Positions 1 to 11,200 of a DNA stretch of 64,000 nt are shown here, piece by piece. Source of the DNA: Cadophora sp. MPI-SDFR-AT-0126 (taxonomy: Eukaryota; Ascomycota; Leotiomycetes; Helotiales; Ploettnerulaceae); NCBI GenBank assembly GCA_020747065.1, contig JAGMVK010000005.1, positions 434,001 to 498,000 on the forward strand, written 5' to 3'. Positions within the stretch are counted from its first letter, which is position 1. Each line of letters starts with the position of its first letter. Below the pieces are notes generated by a model. The model was given only the letters and a program-made list of their open reading frames with translations. It was not told the origin of the DNA and searched no databases. The position numbers were made by a program, and so were the translations under genes.

Positions 1-367
1 AGGCTTCGACGATATCAGGGCGGTGTGTAAATTTCTCTTTGACGTAAGCGTCTGCCGAGAGGTCGGTCATAAATTCGGATTTGTAGGTTGGGTTTTTGTT
101 GAGGCAAGAATCGGTCCATTCTCGTACTTGTTGGGTCATGCCTTGAGGGCCAAGCTTGTACCATATCTTCTCTGGGATCGCTGTCACAGAAGGCACTGAA
201 GTTGTTGATTTCGGCGCGGACGTCGTCGTTTGTGGGGGCGGACTTGGGACGGGAAATGTTTTGTCGTTAATGATGTGCCAGAGGTCTGAAGGGAAGAAGA
301 AAATGAGGACTAGGGAGACGATGGTGAGAGTACTGGCTAACGCTGAGCGCCGGCTTGAGAGAAACAT
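1..367 (-). CDS. GT32 (OCH1-like) alpha-1,6-mannosyltransferase-like protein, 5' part only
   Basis: Reading leftward from the ATG at 367-365 there is an uninterrupted frame of 122 codons that runs off the window edge. The start resembles a type II Golgi protein: a basic N-terminus (MFLSSRRSA), a hydrophobic anchor at about residues 10-30, a Pro/Thr/Ser-rich stem, then a luminal part opening with IPEKIWYKLGP and REWTDSCLNKNP. That layout and the 'IPEKIW...W...NP.Y' pattern are typical of the DXD glycosyltransferase family GT32, which includes the initiation-specific mannosyltransferase Och1 of N-glycan outer chains. The catalytic DXD motif lies outside the window, so the exact member is not determined. 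No intron is needed in the visible part. Confidence 0.72.
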   Translation of the reverse strand, partial: MFLSSRRSALASTLTIVSLVLIFFFPSDLWHIINDKTFPVPSPPPQTTTSAPKSTTSVPSVTAIPEKIWYKLGPQGMTQQVREWTDSCLNKNPTYKSEFMTDLSADAYVKEKFTHRPDIVEA

Positions 368-1743
368 TTATGCTACATTCAGTCTGTTGCAACTCGAGAT
401 AACGATATGGAGAAGTAGGAAAGGGAAAACATGATATCGGGGTGAGGTGTGAAGTACTGTATATTCCACTGGGAACAGATGAAAGTGTGTGAAAGGTGGG
501 TGCAGATGAAGCCAACATTGCCCCTGGCTCCCTCCTCTCCCCTGGTTCAAATGTTATTATTGGACTTTCACAGGCCAGCGGCCTGCCCCGCAAGTTTTGA
601 ATGGTCAGAACCGTTTACCAACGTCGAACAATAAACCAACATCAAGTCTATTGTAAAGGCAAGGGTAGCTTTATAAAGTTTAAGAGAAATCAACAGCCCC
701 GCTCAGAACTGAAAATCCTCTGGTTTATTGGATTGGTCCCCTAGAAAGTTACCCACACTAGCTCCAGGCTCCTTTGATTTAACTTTTGATCCGAGGGGGC
801 TTATCGGGTAGCGCTTTACCTGGGCGATTGACGTATGTGCAGAACACCGAAGCCAAGATCTTCAACTAATACCCCTCGGCATAAAACGCTTTCAAAAGAA
901 GATTCTCTTTGTGTGTGCTTTAAAAATAGATCGTGAAGTTTTGTATTTTTAAACATGACACCTTTTTTAACCGAGTTAGGATGATGATTAATATTCGTTG
1001 GAAAATTGCAGGTTCCTGAATCGGCCATCTAGAACGATATCTGATAGGGGACATAGTAGTGGCTAAGCGCCGAGCAGCGGCCCGTGCCGTACAGCGCCAG
1101 GGTCCTTTGAAAGTGCCAATCAAACAGCTGAAATAATTCGCTCGATTGATAAGGGGCGGCAACTCGATCTTGGTGGGGCGAAGCCATGTCTTAAGGTGAT
1201 CTGGCGCTTGGAATGTGCACACAAACATAATTCATTGTGAAGTTTCAATTCGCGCCTGTTACCCTGTCCATGTCAAGGCAGGTTGAGCATGTCGGAGGAC
1301 TTTCCGGTGTGCTTGGAACACACCGGCGAGATAAGCGGATGCGCACGACATTTGGCCGCAAAGTACAGCAAAGAATTTTGCATTATCATGGCAACTCAGC
1401 TACAGTATGAGAGGTGCTTTGTCTCCCTTGAACAGGGCAGTATCTTCAAGCCGATGGTTGTGAACGTCATAAGCTATGACAGAAAGGTACAGGTTTGAGG
1501 ACCGAAACGAGACTTTCGTATTCGGTGCGAATCCTACGGTGCATGGAGATACCACGCTTTATTTCCGATTCTGAATCCAATCTTGGTTCTTTCAAAAGCC
1601 TAGGAGTCCCAGAAAAACGATGCGCTTCTCGATTTTTGAAATTAAAATCGTTGACATCGACTCTTGGATACCTGGCGAAGGGAAACCTGGAAGGCAATAA
1701 TTCAAGCGAGGCTGGCGCTCCACTTTTCAGCACCTTTACAATC
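368..1743. other. Intergenic, divergent promoter region
   Basis: The interval separates the minus-strand glycosyltransferase start from the dienelactone hydrolase start. Open frames here are short, overlap each other on opposite strands and lack family motifs. The frame of the hydrolase stays open upstream to 1495, with an in-frame ATG at 1543, but that stretch reads like non-coding sequence. Confidence 0.5.
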
Positions 1744-2601
1744 ATGTCGCGCGCCGATTGCTTCAGAGGCAGCATCCACGATGGCACACCAACAGGATCA
1801 GAGCGAATTACTCATGGCGTTCGGACCTATATCACCTCTCCAGAGAACGCTGCGTCAAGTCAATCTACCATTATCTTCATCACCGACGCATTCGGCTTCA
1901 ACCTCGTGAACAGCAAAATCCTCGCTGACGTCTACGCTTCAAGAACAGGATTTCGCGTCCTCGTTCCAGACATCATCACGGGTGGTGGAGTTCCGCTCTC
2001 ATCGTTGGCACTCATGGAAACGGCGACTGCCCCTGTCGCTTGGTGGGACATCTACGGCCAGATTCGAAGGATTGTGACGGTTGTCAGAATGATGACGATC
2101 TTCATGCCGTTTGCTCTTCGTACTCGGGGTGTCTTCCCATCGTTGCTGGCCTACACTAGGGCTGTGAAAGCTGACTTGCCTGCTGGAGCGAAACTGGGGG
2201 CTGCGGGGTTTTGCTGGGGAGGTCTCCAGACAACGAAGCTCACAGAGCAGCCAGTGATTGAAGGAGGGGCCGAGCCTCTGATCGATGCACATTTCACTGC
2301 GCATCCAGCTGGAATGAAGCCACCTCAATTTCTCGAGAGTTACCAGAAATTCAGGGTACCGCTGAGCATTGCAGTCGGCGACAAAGACTTTGTGCTTTCG
2401 AAGGACAACGTTGTCACTATCGAGGCTAGTTTTAGAGAGAAGTATGGAAGAGAAGCTGAAAACTTGTCATATCAGATCAAGATGTTTGAAGGATGCGGGC
2501 ACGGATTCGCAGTTCGTGCCGACCCTGGAAAGACAGTCGAGAATGAAGGTGCTCTGCAAGCTATCGATCAAGCTGTATTATGGTTTAGGGCCTTCTTGTG
2601 A
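1744..2601 (+). CDS. Dienelactone hydrolase family protein
   Basis: Intronless frame of 285 residues encoding an alpha/beta hydrolase of the dienelactone hydrolase (DLH) family, which opens lactone rings or cleaves related esters in the cytosol. The nucleophile elbow reads GFCWGG with Cys157 in place of the serine of ordinary hydrolases, as in true DLHs. Asp213 (VGDKD) and His253 (GHGF) complete the expected triad. The start was placed at 1744 because fungal members characteristically open MSRADC.. followed by G(T/S)PTG, and the ATG context is good; an in-frame ATG at 1543 would add 67 residues with no family likeness. The physiological substrate is unknown, and fungal genomes carry many paralogues. 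Confidence 0.88.
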   Translation: MSRADCFRGSIHDGTPTGSERITHGVRTYITSPENAASSQSTIIFITDAFGFNLVNSKILADVYASRTGFRVLVPDIITGGGVPLSSLALMETATAPVAWWDIYGQIRRIVTVVRMMTIFMPFALRTRGVFPSLLAYTRAVKADLPAGAKLGAAGFCWGGLQTTKLTEQPVIEGGAEPLIDAHFTAHPAGMKPPQFLESYQKFRVPLSIAVGDKDFVLSKDNVVTIEASFREKYGREAENLSYQIKMFEGCGHGFAVRADPGKTVENEGALQAIDQAVLWFRAFL

Positions 2602-3378
2602 CCTGATCGAAAGTATGATATTGGAGACTCACATGAGGTTGAATTCGTGGGAGAAGAGTGCAAGTTTGTGGACGCAAGAGGGATGGAAAGTGACTCAGCA
2701 GATCAAACAGCGGATTCAGCTGGACAGGAAGAAGATGTGGAATGGTCAAGGCCCTTGGAATGAATGAGGAGTCGGCTAAGATGTATTCAGAAGTTTGGTA
2801 ACTGGGAATCTGGATAAACGCTGTTTGAGTTCGCCTGCTCTGCTCATACTATTAAAAATCACGATACGAGAGTCCGGAAGAAATGGAACAAAGCGTGGCA
2901 GTGGAAATTAGACAGGTTGATATTCGGTGACTGAGTTAATAAATGCCTTTATGGTTCATGCTGCCAGCCAGAGTGCATGCTGCGGATATATTTTGAGAAG
3001 TTTGGCGAGAGTGGGGTTTATCTTTGTTTGCGAGGCCGATGTTTAGTAGTTTGGGTGTGAATTTTGCGAGTTACACGCTGAGGTTCATTGGCGTGGGATT
3101 GATTCCAGTTCAAGTGTTATTGTATGTTTTTGGGGGGAGGTAGAGGGAAACTTCGAGGTATAATCCGGAGGAGAGGGCCAGAGGGAGTGGCAGAGGAGCG
3201 TTCAGAAAGAGCATGTTGGAGATTGGATACGTGATTGATGAATTCGATGCAGATCATGAAGGTTGAACCGGGCGAGATTTTCAATTCTGGCGATGTAAGG
3301 CGAGGAACAGAGCATATTGAAAGTGTATAAATTTGAACGATCTGCTTCAAGCGCAATGTGCTGTTTAAATCCAAAACG
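2602..3378. other. Convergent intergenic spacer
   Basis: Spacer between the 3' ends of the hydrolase (+) and Swf1 (-). I see no coding potential or repeats; it presumably holds both 3' UTRs. Confidence 0.5.
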
Positions 3379-4856
3379 TTATTGCTCAACAAGAGCATCT
3401 GTCTCTGTAGGTGATGATGAGCGACTCCTACTTGCCTCCGGACTCACATCCTCGCGATCTCGAAATGCATTCACAGGCAGGAACACGTCCGCTAGATTAT
3501 CCCAGAAGCCTAGATCATACAGATTCTCAACATCTGCCAGCTTCCATACCCTTACCCAGTCACCTGTCCCAATTGCGCCAGGTCCTCTCGGCGGTTGGCC
3601 ATCCTCGGTTCGTAGCACGACTTGTTGGCTTTCAACGGGCCATCGGGTCCACGATGGTTCGATGGTTTCATCTTTCTGACGGTCGGCAGCGAGGGCACGC
3701 TTGAACGCGTAGCCGTCTGTCATCTCGATTTGCCAGTCTGACCACTTCATTGACTCGTTTGTGGTGGTGCCAACCCAGATGAGGTAGACGTGGTAGCCGA
3801 GGAGCCCAAAGATAAGTGGTGTAGTCAGAAGACAAAGAAGAGTGACGGCGCCGATGCGAGTATATTCTTGAAGCACCCAAGCCCAGACATTGGCGAACTG
3901 AGACCAGGTGAAACCCTTGCCGCGGATTGTCCAAGTTGGAATCTCCTTGCGAACTTCGTCAGACAGGATCGAGAAGCCGAGATACGTTGCGTAGGAGGCC
4001 AAAACACCCGTAGTCCAAAGAAGTAGCAGGAAGTAGTTTTGATTGTTATAGCCGACACAATTGTTGATGAAGATACAGTGATGGTCCAGCTTCGATATGC
4101 ATCTCTTGCAGATGCTGCAATGTTTCGACCGGGCTGGTTTCAATATTTTGCAAGTATTGCACTTCTGGCCAGGGTGGAAGATCGTGAAATCGTATGGATA
4201 GAGACTCATCGCCTGACCGTTATTTTCTGGCCCGATATATCCTGGATCCCGAGCAGCGGAAGCATATAGGAATATGTATGGGAGAGAAAGAAGAGTCACA
4301 GAAGTAACTTTCCTGGAGGTACTGAGCAGCTGCCAGGCGGGAGGGAGAAACATGACTTCCGAGACTGAAAGAAGAAGAATGAAGAAGATCTGTACGAGTC
4401 AGTAAAGTAACATCGGAACCATCTTGGGAAGAGGCAAGCAAATCATGATGCTATTTTGGTGCAATATCTGAGGCATAGCGAGTCCAGGGGTCAGATTTCA
4501 CAAGCACAGAGGGTACAAGATCAAGAGAAACAAAAGAATTGATGAAGAGGATAGTCATTCTTACCATAACAACAGGGTGTCTATCGTTCCATAGAATATG
4601 AGCTTGCCTAGTCACCCAAGCACTGAGACGGCCCTGCGTCAGTCTTTGGTCCCATGACCGAAGAGTTGCTGGTATATGAATCCATAGTAACCTATGCAGT
4701 GACCCGATAGGTGTATTCCTGCTTAGAATGAGCTTGTGGCAAAAGATACAGAGCTTCGCCATATTACCTCAAGGCTGGCAGTCGACCAAAGAAGGCAACA
4801 AAAGTGAAAAAAGAGATGACCAATATCAGAATGGCCACGTTCCGAAGAGTTCCCAT
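3379..4856 (-). CDS. swf1: Palmitoyltransferase Swf1 (DHHC family)
   Basis: Three exons (4856-4768, 4718-4565, 4389-3379) give 417 residues. Introns are GT-AG (4719-4767 and 4390-4564), and phases join cleanly (..PALR/NTPIG.. and ..HPVVM/IFF..). The protein has an N-terminal membrane helix (residues 5-25), a second hydrophobic segment at about 78-95, then the Cys-rich domain KCNTCK..HCSICKRC..DHHC (DHHC at about 183-186), and two further helices, the usual four-TM DHHC layout. The short N-terminal helix followed by 'TPIG..HRLLW' and the CRD spacing match Swf1, the ER palmitoyltransferase that acts on SNAREs and other TM-adjacent cysteines. The C-terminal tail is acidic and Ser-rich. It shares a promoter of about 400 bp with rap1. 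Confidence 0.9.
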
Positions 4857-5254
4857 ATTGAATTACGGAATCTTTGAATAATGCTTGATTCGCATCCTTA
4901 CATGCAGTATACTATTAGTCGTAGCAAGTTAACATGACATGACTGTGATTGTGCTGAGTGGATTTGACGACTTGAAGTGTCGTCGATAAAAGCCGCCCGA
5001 GCCTCTGGGCGGGCGCTGGGGCCTTGTCGAGTCAGGTGCTTGCCCGTTCCTGAATTCTTTCGAACCCCACAACGACGCGTCTTCATTGTCGCATCGGAAT
5101 CAACGACAACTTCACAGCCCCAGATGCGCCCTCTTCTACGCGTCAAACTGTGTGATGGTCTAGGTCCGCTGACAGGATTACCTCGATCGCCAACTCAAAG
5201 GTAGCAAGGCAGAGCTGCTGTGACAGCGCTGGGAAGAGGAAGCGAATCGCAAAG
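4857..5254. promoter_or_regulatory. Divergent promoter swf1 / rap1
   Basis: This 398-bp interval lies between two oppositely oriented start codons and must contain both 5' UTRs and promoters. I recognise no specific operator in it. Confidence 0.45.
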
Positions 5255-8007
5255 ATGGCCGCGCGAATTGTGTACGAGGGTGCTGCTAGAGGAAGTGGAG
5301 ATCTCTTCCAGGGCAAGACATTCTGGCTATCTCATCGCATACCAATGCGGAACTACTGGAAGGAACAGCTTGAGGTCGGTGTATTCTCCTTGCGAACGCT
5401 TAGCATCAGCTAAACTCGTAACAGTCGAATGGCGGGACTGTTGTTCAGCTGGAAATAAATGCCGACATGATAATTGTCGACCACGCGCGAAAGGATTGCC
5501 CTCCCGGTTCGATCTCGTGGACATGGATAGAATATTCGCTGAGGAATGGTATACTGGAGGATATTGAGGGCCACCGCGCTGGACCGGCTCAGGCCCAAGT
5601 CAGGGAGGTTGGGTCAACGCAGCCAACCAAAAAGACAAGAACTAAGTTCTCGCCAGAAGATGACAGGATCTTGATGGAATGGGTGACTCGTGCTGAACGG
5701 AAAGGTTCTTCTATTCTGGGTAATATCATATACCAGCAATTGGCACAAAAGGTAATATCTTAGCCATTTTATTTCATGGGTGACAACTGCTGACCCTCTT
5801 TCAAGTACCCCCATCACACTTGGCAATCATGGCTTGACCGGTGGAAAAGATATGTTTCTACGAAGAAGCGTCCTACGCTTCCCGAAGATGACGAGGACGA
5901 GGATGAGGATGACGTTGAGTCTGCACTGGTTGCTCCAAAACCCAAACAGCCTCGAAAGCTCCCAAGCATTTCGCGCCGTGACCGACGTCCTGTTCGAATT
6001 TCAGTCTCGCCGCCTCCAAAATCCAGGCCAAAGTCACACAAAGAATTGCCCAATGAATCTTCCATTGTCAGTCCTGTTCCCAGCGCGAGGTCCCAAAATT
6101 CATCAACCTCCCTTCAAGCGAATCCTTTCTTACTGAAGTCGACCGGCGGAAACGTTTTCACCAATGAAGAAACTCAGCTTCTATTTGACGCATATGATGC
6201 GGTTATCGACCTGAGTGATGACCAAGTTATTGATGCTTGGATAGCATGGTCCGCGGCGGTATGTCTGGCCCATGGGGTTCTATGCAAGACTAACATTTCT
6301 AAATAGAACCCAACTCACACCCCACAAGAATGGCGCAATCACTTCAAAGAATACGTTGCTCCTACTCAACTGGCGCGTATCAATTCGGCAAAGTCAGCAA
6401 GGCAATCGAAAGAAATGCCACCTCCAAAATTTAACCCAGCACGAAATGCTACATCAAACTCCAATCAAGCGCCTGAGATCAAAGATTCACAAGGCTCTTC
6501 TGGGCAGACCGTGCCAACTCCAGCAAAAGGAGTCGACAATAGCACGTCTTTTACTCACGATTCAAGAGAGTTCGCGAAAAATCTCTGGACACTCGCAGAT
6601 TCACTTGATTTAGAAGTAGACCCCAAACCAGTTATTCGCGAGAAAGTCATAAAACTTTTTGATTTGTGGCGGATTGTTACATCCAATGAATTTGGAGGGT
6701 TTGACGAGGTTACTGGTCGGAGAAAATGGTCCAAGGTTGCAGAACGGTTGGGATTTGAAGTAATTCAGCAGAAAGAAGCTGGGAAAGATCTCCAAGCTTG
6801 CTACAGTGAGATTCTGTGTGACTTGGAACAAGCAGAGAGAGAATTGCAAGACAGCGATGACATAACCTCTGAGCAGGAGGCGGAACTGATCGCGGATCAG
6901 CTTCGTCAAACGGCCGAACAACCTGACAGCGTTCACGGTGAGGAAGAAGAGTTCAGTCACGACCAAGAAGAGGAGCAATTCTTAGTCGCAGAAGAGGAGC
7001 ACGAGAGGCTCCTGCGAGAACAAGAAGAGAACGATGACGATCTTAATCACATACAGATCTCTCCTCGCCGTCCACAGCCTCCATCTCCTTCTGCAGGGAA
7101 ACGAAGATCAGGTAGTGATCGCAGAAGTTCCGATCTTCCAAACACCAAGCGTCAACGAATCGATAAAGGCAAAGGCAAGGAGCAGCTGGAAATCCCGTCT
7201 ACTCCTGAGGATGTCATCAATAATACTCAGATCAGTCGGCCGCCTCACCAACCGTCCCCATTGAAATTCGGGCAGGCTGAACCATCCTCACCATCGACCG
7301 ACTCCTTGATGGAGGAAGTCAGGCCGATCAAGCTTGAAAGAAAGAGATCAGCTGCCGCTCAACAGCTCGAGCCCGAAACCCAAGACTTCTATCACCCAAC
7401 CCCAGCATATCCACCACGTCCTCAAGAAGGAGATATCGAGGACGACGATGAGGTGATCCTTGGCTCTTACCGGGAACCTCAAGGAGACAAGAGCGATGGA
7501 GAGGATGAAGAGGAGAGCTCGTTTGTCAAGCCAGGACCACCTCACTCTCAAGGACGGGGGTCTCAACGGAATTCCAGCAATGCCACCACTCGAGGTACTC
7601 TCCACTCAAGCAACAATGTCAGTAATGCCGCCACGCGAGATACTATCAATTCTTCAAGCACCAACTACGAATCTTCCACGCAATCACAAACTGAATCCCA
7701 AACGGGAGCCTTGCTCGAGGCTTTCATCACCAAACACGTATCAGATGGCTATGCACAAGACGTTGTAATCAAAGCGCTCGAATCAACAAGCATGAGCCTC
7801 AAGGAGACTTTGGCGGTGATGGAGAGCTTGGCTAATGGTGAAGGAATACCGGAAGACATGCCTGGTGTCTGGACATCGTGGGATGATGAGGCGCTCAGAG
7901 CAGGGCGAGGAACGGAAGACTACGACCGGGTGGTGCGGAAGCATGGCATCAGCAGGATCAGTGAGAGGAAGAAATATTGGAGGGATTATCTGGCGACGGA
8001 AGATTAG
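5255..8007 (+). CDS. rap1: Telomere protein Rap1 (BRCT, two Myb, ARID-like, RCT)
   Basis: Four exons (5255-5374, 5425-5751, 5806-6258, 6307-8007), all phase 0, give 866 residues. Visible domains: a BRCT domain at about 15-93 (FQGKTFWLSHRIP..SNGG..MIIVDHARK..LEDIEGHR); a first Myb/SANT-like unit at about 110-166 (FSPEDDRILMEW..WLDRWKRYV); a second at about 255-317 (FTNEETQLLFDAYD..EWRNHFKEYV); an ARID-like segment at about 390-450 (LFDLWRIV..FGGFDEVTGRRKWSKVAERLGF); an acidic low-complexity centre; and a C-terminal Rap1 domain at about 745-866 (LLEAFITKHVSDGY..WTSWDDEAL). This is the architecture of Rap1, which binds telomeric chromatin and shelterin partners and affects silencing. The donor of intron 1 (GTCGGT) is unusual, but the BRCT junction is well supported. 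Confidence 0.9.
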
Positions 8008-8237
8008 CGAGCTGGGAATATTGATTTCTTTACACACCATGGTGGAGTTGCTCCTGCAGGGAGTGAACGGGAGTCTGAGCATGCGTATTGCTACGTAAGT
8101 ATTGAGGGCGCGCCGATTGTCAATAATTTCTCGAGATACCAATTTGCAGATAAGTCCTGCCAATACGATGAGCTTCAAACCATGTGTCCATCACGAGCCA
8201 CCGTCACAGCAATCCTCTAAACACCCCATGGCCATCA

Positions 8238-11200
8238 TCATCTCGAAAACCACAACTCACCAAACGCACTCCCCTCCCTCCGGATCAACTCCCCCGGCAC
8301 CCCAACCTCCACCACCCTTCCCCCACCAAGAACAACAACCCTCCCAAAATCCACCACCGTCTCCAACCTATGCGCCACAACCAGCACAGTACACTCCTTA
8401 AACTCCTCCCTCAACACCTTCTGAATCAACGCATCAGTCGCAACATCAATACTGCTACTCAACTCATCTAGCACTACAATCTTACTCTTCCTCAAGATCG
8501 CCCTAGCAAGACAGAACAGCTGTCTCTGACCGTGTGAGAAAGTCTCGTTCTCGAGAGGGGCGGACAATCCGCCTTTGGAGAGGACCGTGGGCCAGAGATG
8601 GACCTTGGTTATCGCGGAGATGATGTCGGTGTCTGTGTACTGGGAGGAGGGCGACGCGTTGAATCGGATACTGCCTTTCATGAAGAAGGGATCTTGTGGG
8701 ATGGCGTTGAATCGTGAGCGCACTGTTTGTCGCGGGATGGTGGAGATGTCGATGTCGTCGACTTTGATCGAACTTTCGGGCTGGATTTCGAGCATACGGA
8801 AGAGCGTCATGAGGAGAGAGCTCTTGCCGCTTCCGCTTCGGCCGCAGATGCCTATCTTCTCGCCGGGTAAGATGTGCAGGTTTACGTCTTTCAGGATGGG
8901 GACGCCGGATGCGGTGTATGAGGCCGTGAGATTCTTGATCTGGATCTCGCCTCTTGATGGCCAATTATCTGGAACAGTCTGGATTTCTGCGACGAGGTTC
9001 TCACCAGGTGTCTTCTCCGAGAAAGTTTTTAGTCGAGATATTGCGCCGATACTGGTCTCTAAATCAGTCCATTGCCTTATTATCCACGACAATGACTGCC
9101 CAAAGCCCATGACGTTCAATAATGCTAAACCGACATAGCCCGCGCCGATGGTATGTCTGAGTCTTACGACTAGGACCATGAGCAGGATGGCTAGGACGCT
9201 GACCATCAGATCCATGACTAGACCGAGCCATCTCTGGATGCAGAAGAGTAGATAATAAGGTTTCTGGGACGCGTCGAGGAGAGCGAGGTTATGTGAGATG
9301 AATGATGAGGGCCAGCCGAAGGCGCGGATGGTGGGGAGGCCGGAGAGTGTCTCGATGAAGTGTGTATAGAGAGGTGACTTGGCTTCAAGATCAAGGATGC
9401 GTACTTGGCGGGAGGTGCGGAGATAGTATTTCTGGATTACTAGTTTGAGGTCAGATAATGAGGAAGGTCGGGCAGAGGCAGGTGGAAATACGCCAAACTG
9501 TGGTGCCAACCACGGGCATTGTAAGAGTGAAGTATCCAGCTGAGATGCACATGAATATTGCACCCATGATTGTCTGTATGCAGGCAAAGACGAAGTCCAC
9601 GAGCGCAAACGGGAGCTCACCGTCCACGACCGACATGTCCTGGCTGAACCTATTCTGCTGTCAGTCCATTATCATCTACAGTTATGCTTCAATAAGGAGG
9701 GGAGGTCGAACCTATTCGTTGTCATCCCTGTATCGGTTGCAGCAAAGAAACTCAACGGTGCACCCATCACAGATCTCAGCAACCTGGCATGTAGCTCCTC
9801 GGCGCTTCCAGGTACTACGAAAATGAAGTAGTGGAACACAGCCACAGGCCACATCACAATCCCAATTCCAGCAAGTAGGCCATACATTCCCAAGTAAAAT
9901 GAATTGACGCCATCCCCATGTGCGGAGACAGCACCAGTCCAGAACTGGATGACGAGCTGAGTGACTTTTGTCGAGACGCATGCGATCAGGAAAAGCCCCA
10001 GGGAGATTAAACTTCGTTGCCATCCAATCGACTCGAAGTAGTACTTGTAGGTGGAAAATTCTGTGTTGAGCATCGCTGTCTCGTCGTCTGCTGCTTCGAG
10101 GTCGATGACTTTGCTTGCCAATTTCTTCACGATCTCAATCTCGTCCGGACCATCAACCTTCTCTTCACCACGAGATCTCTCGCCAATATGCCGTAGAAGA
10201 CTATCCACATATCCTCCTGCGGCTTTTAGCTCTGAAAAGGTACCCTGCTCGACCATACGACCACTTGCATCAAGTGCTAAGATCTGATCGGCAAAGGACA
10301 GACGGTGAACTGCGTGCGTGACGAGAATCACCGCCGTGCCGATACGTCGAAGTAAGCCAGAGTGTCCAAATAGTTTCGAGAAAACCTTCTCCTCTGTCTC
10401 AGCGTCTAGTCCGGAGAATCCATCGTCGATGACCAGCAATTCAGTTTTCGAATAAAGGGCACGAGCCAATGCTAATCTCTGCTTCTGTCCACCGCTTAAC
10501 GAGATGCCGCGACTTCCCACGAGTGTTTCTACTTTCTATCAGCATCCTAGCTTGATTACATAACAGATTCCGATATGAGGATGTCCTTACCAGTTCCCCT
10601 TGGTAGCTCCCCAATATCATGGTCCAAGGCACAAGCCTCCACAACTTCCTGGAACCAGACATCATCATAAAGTTCTTGCCCAATGATGTTCTTCTTGATG
10701 CTCATATTCTGTATCCAAGGAGTCTGGTCCACGAATGCGATGTTCGAGACGGAAGAATATACAAATCCTTTCAGGGAAGGCGTCTCGCTCAAGAGACCTT
10801 TGAGAAGCGTGCTTTTCCCACATCCGACCGGGCCAATGATAAAAAGGGAGCAGTGACGGTGGAGGGTGAAAGTTATGTCTTTGACAATCGCCGGGCTGGC
10901 AGAGGACCAGGCAAAGCTTGCATTGTGGGTGGTAAGAATTGTCGTGTTGGCTTCTCTATGAGCTGAGCGTCTGGGTGTTGAGGATATCTCTTCTAGTTCG
11001 ATATCTCCTGTTCCTTCAATAATTTGAGGAAACGGTTTGCTGTGAGCCCTTTTTTCATGCTGTCCTGATCCAAGAGGCAGGACATGCACACACTGAGACT
11101 CTGACTCCAGAAATTTCTGAATTCGTCCGAAGCATGCCAGCGCTCCATTGAGAGCCGGAATCGTCCTCAGGAGGGTATTAATGGGAATTGTGAGGAGATT

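Noticed and set aside
1495..1743. N-terminal extension of the dienelactone hydrolase
   Set aside because: The frame is open, but the segment lacks family similarity, and the conserved MSRADC start with a good ATG context lies at 1744.
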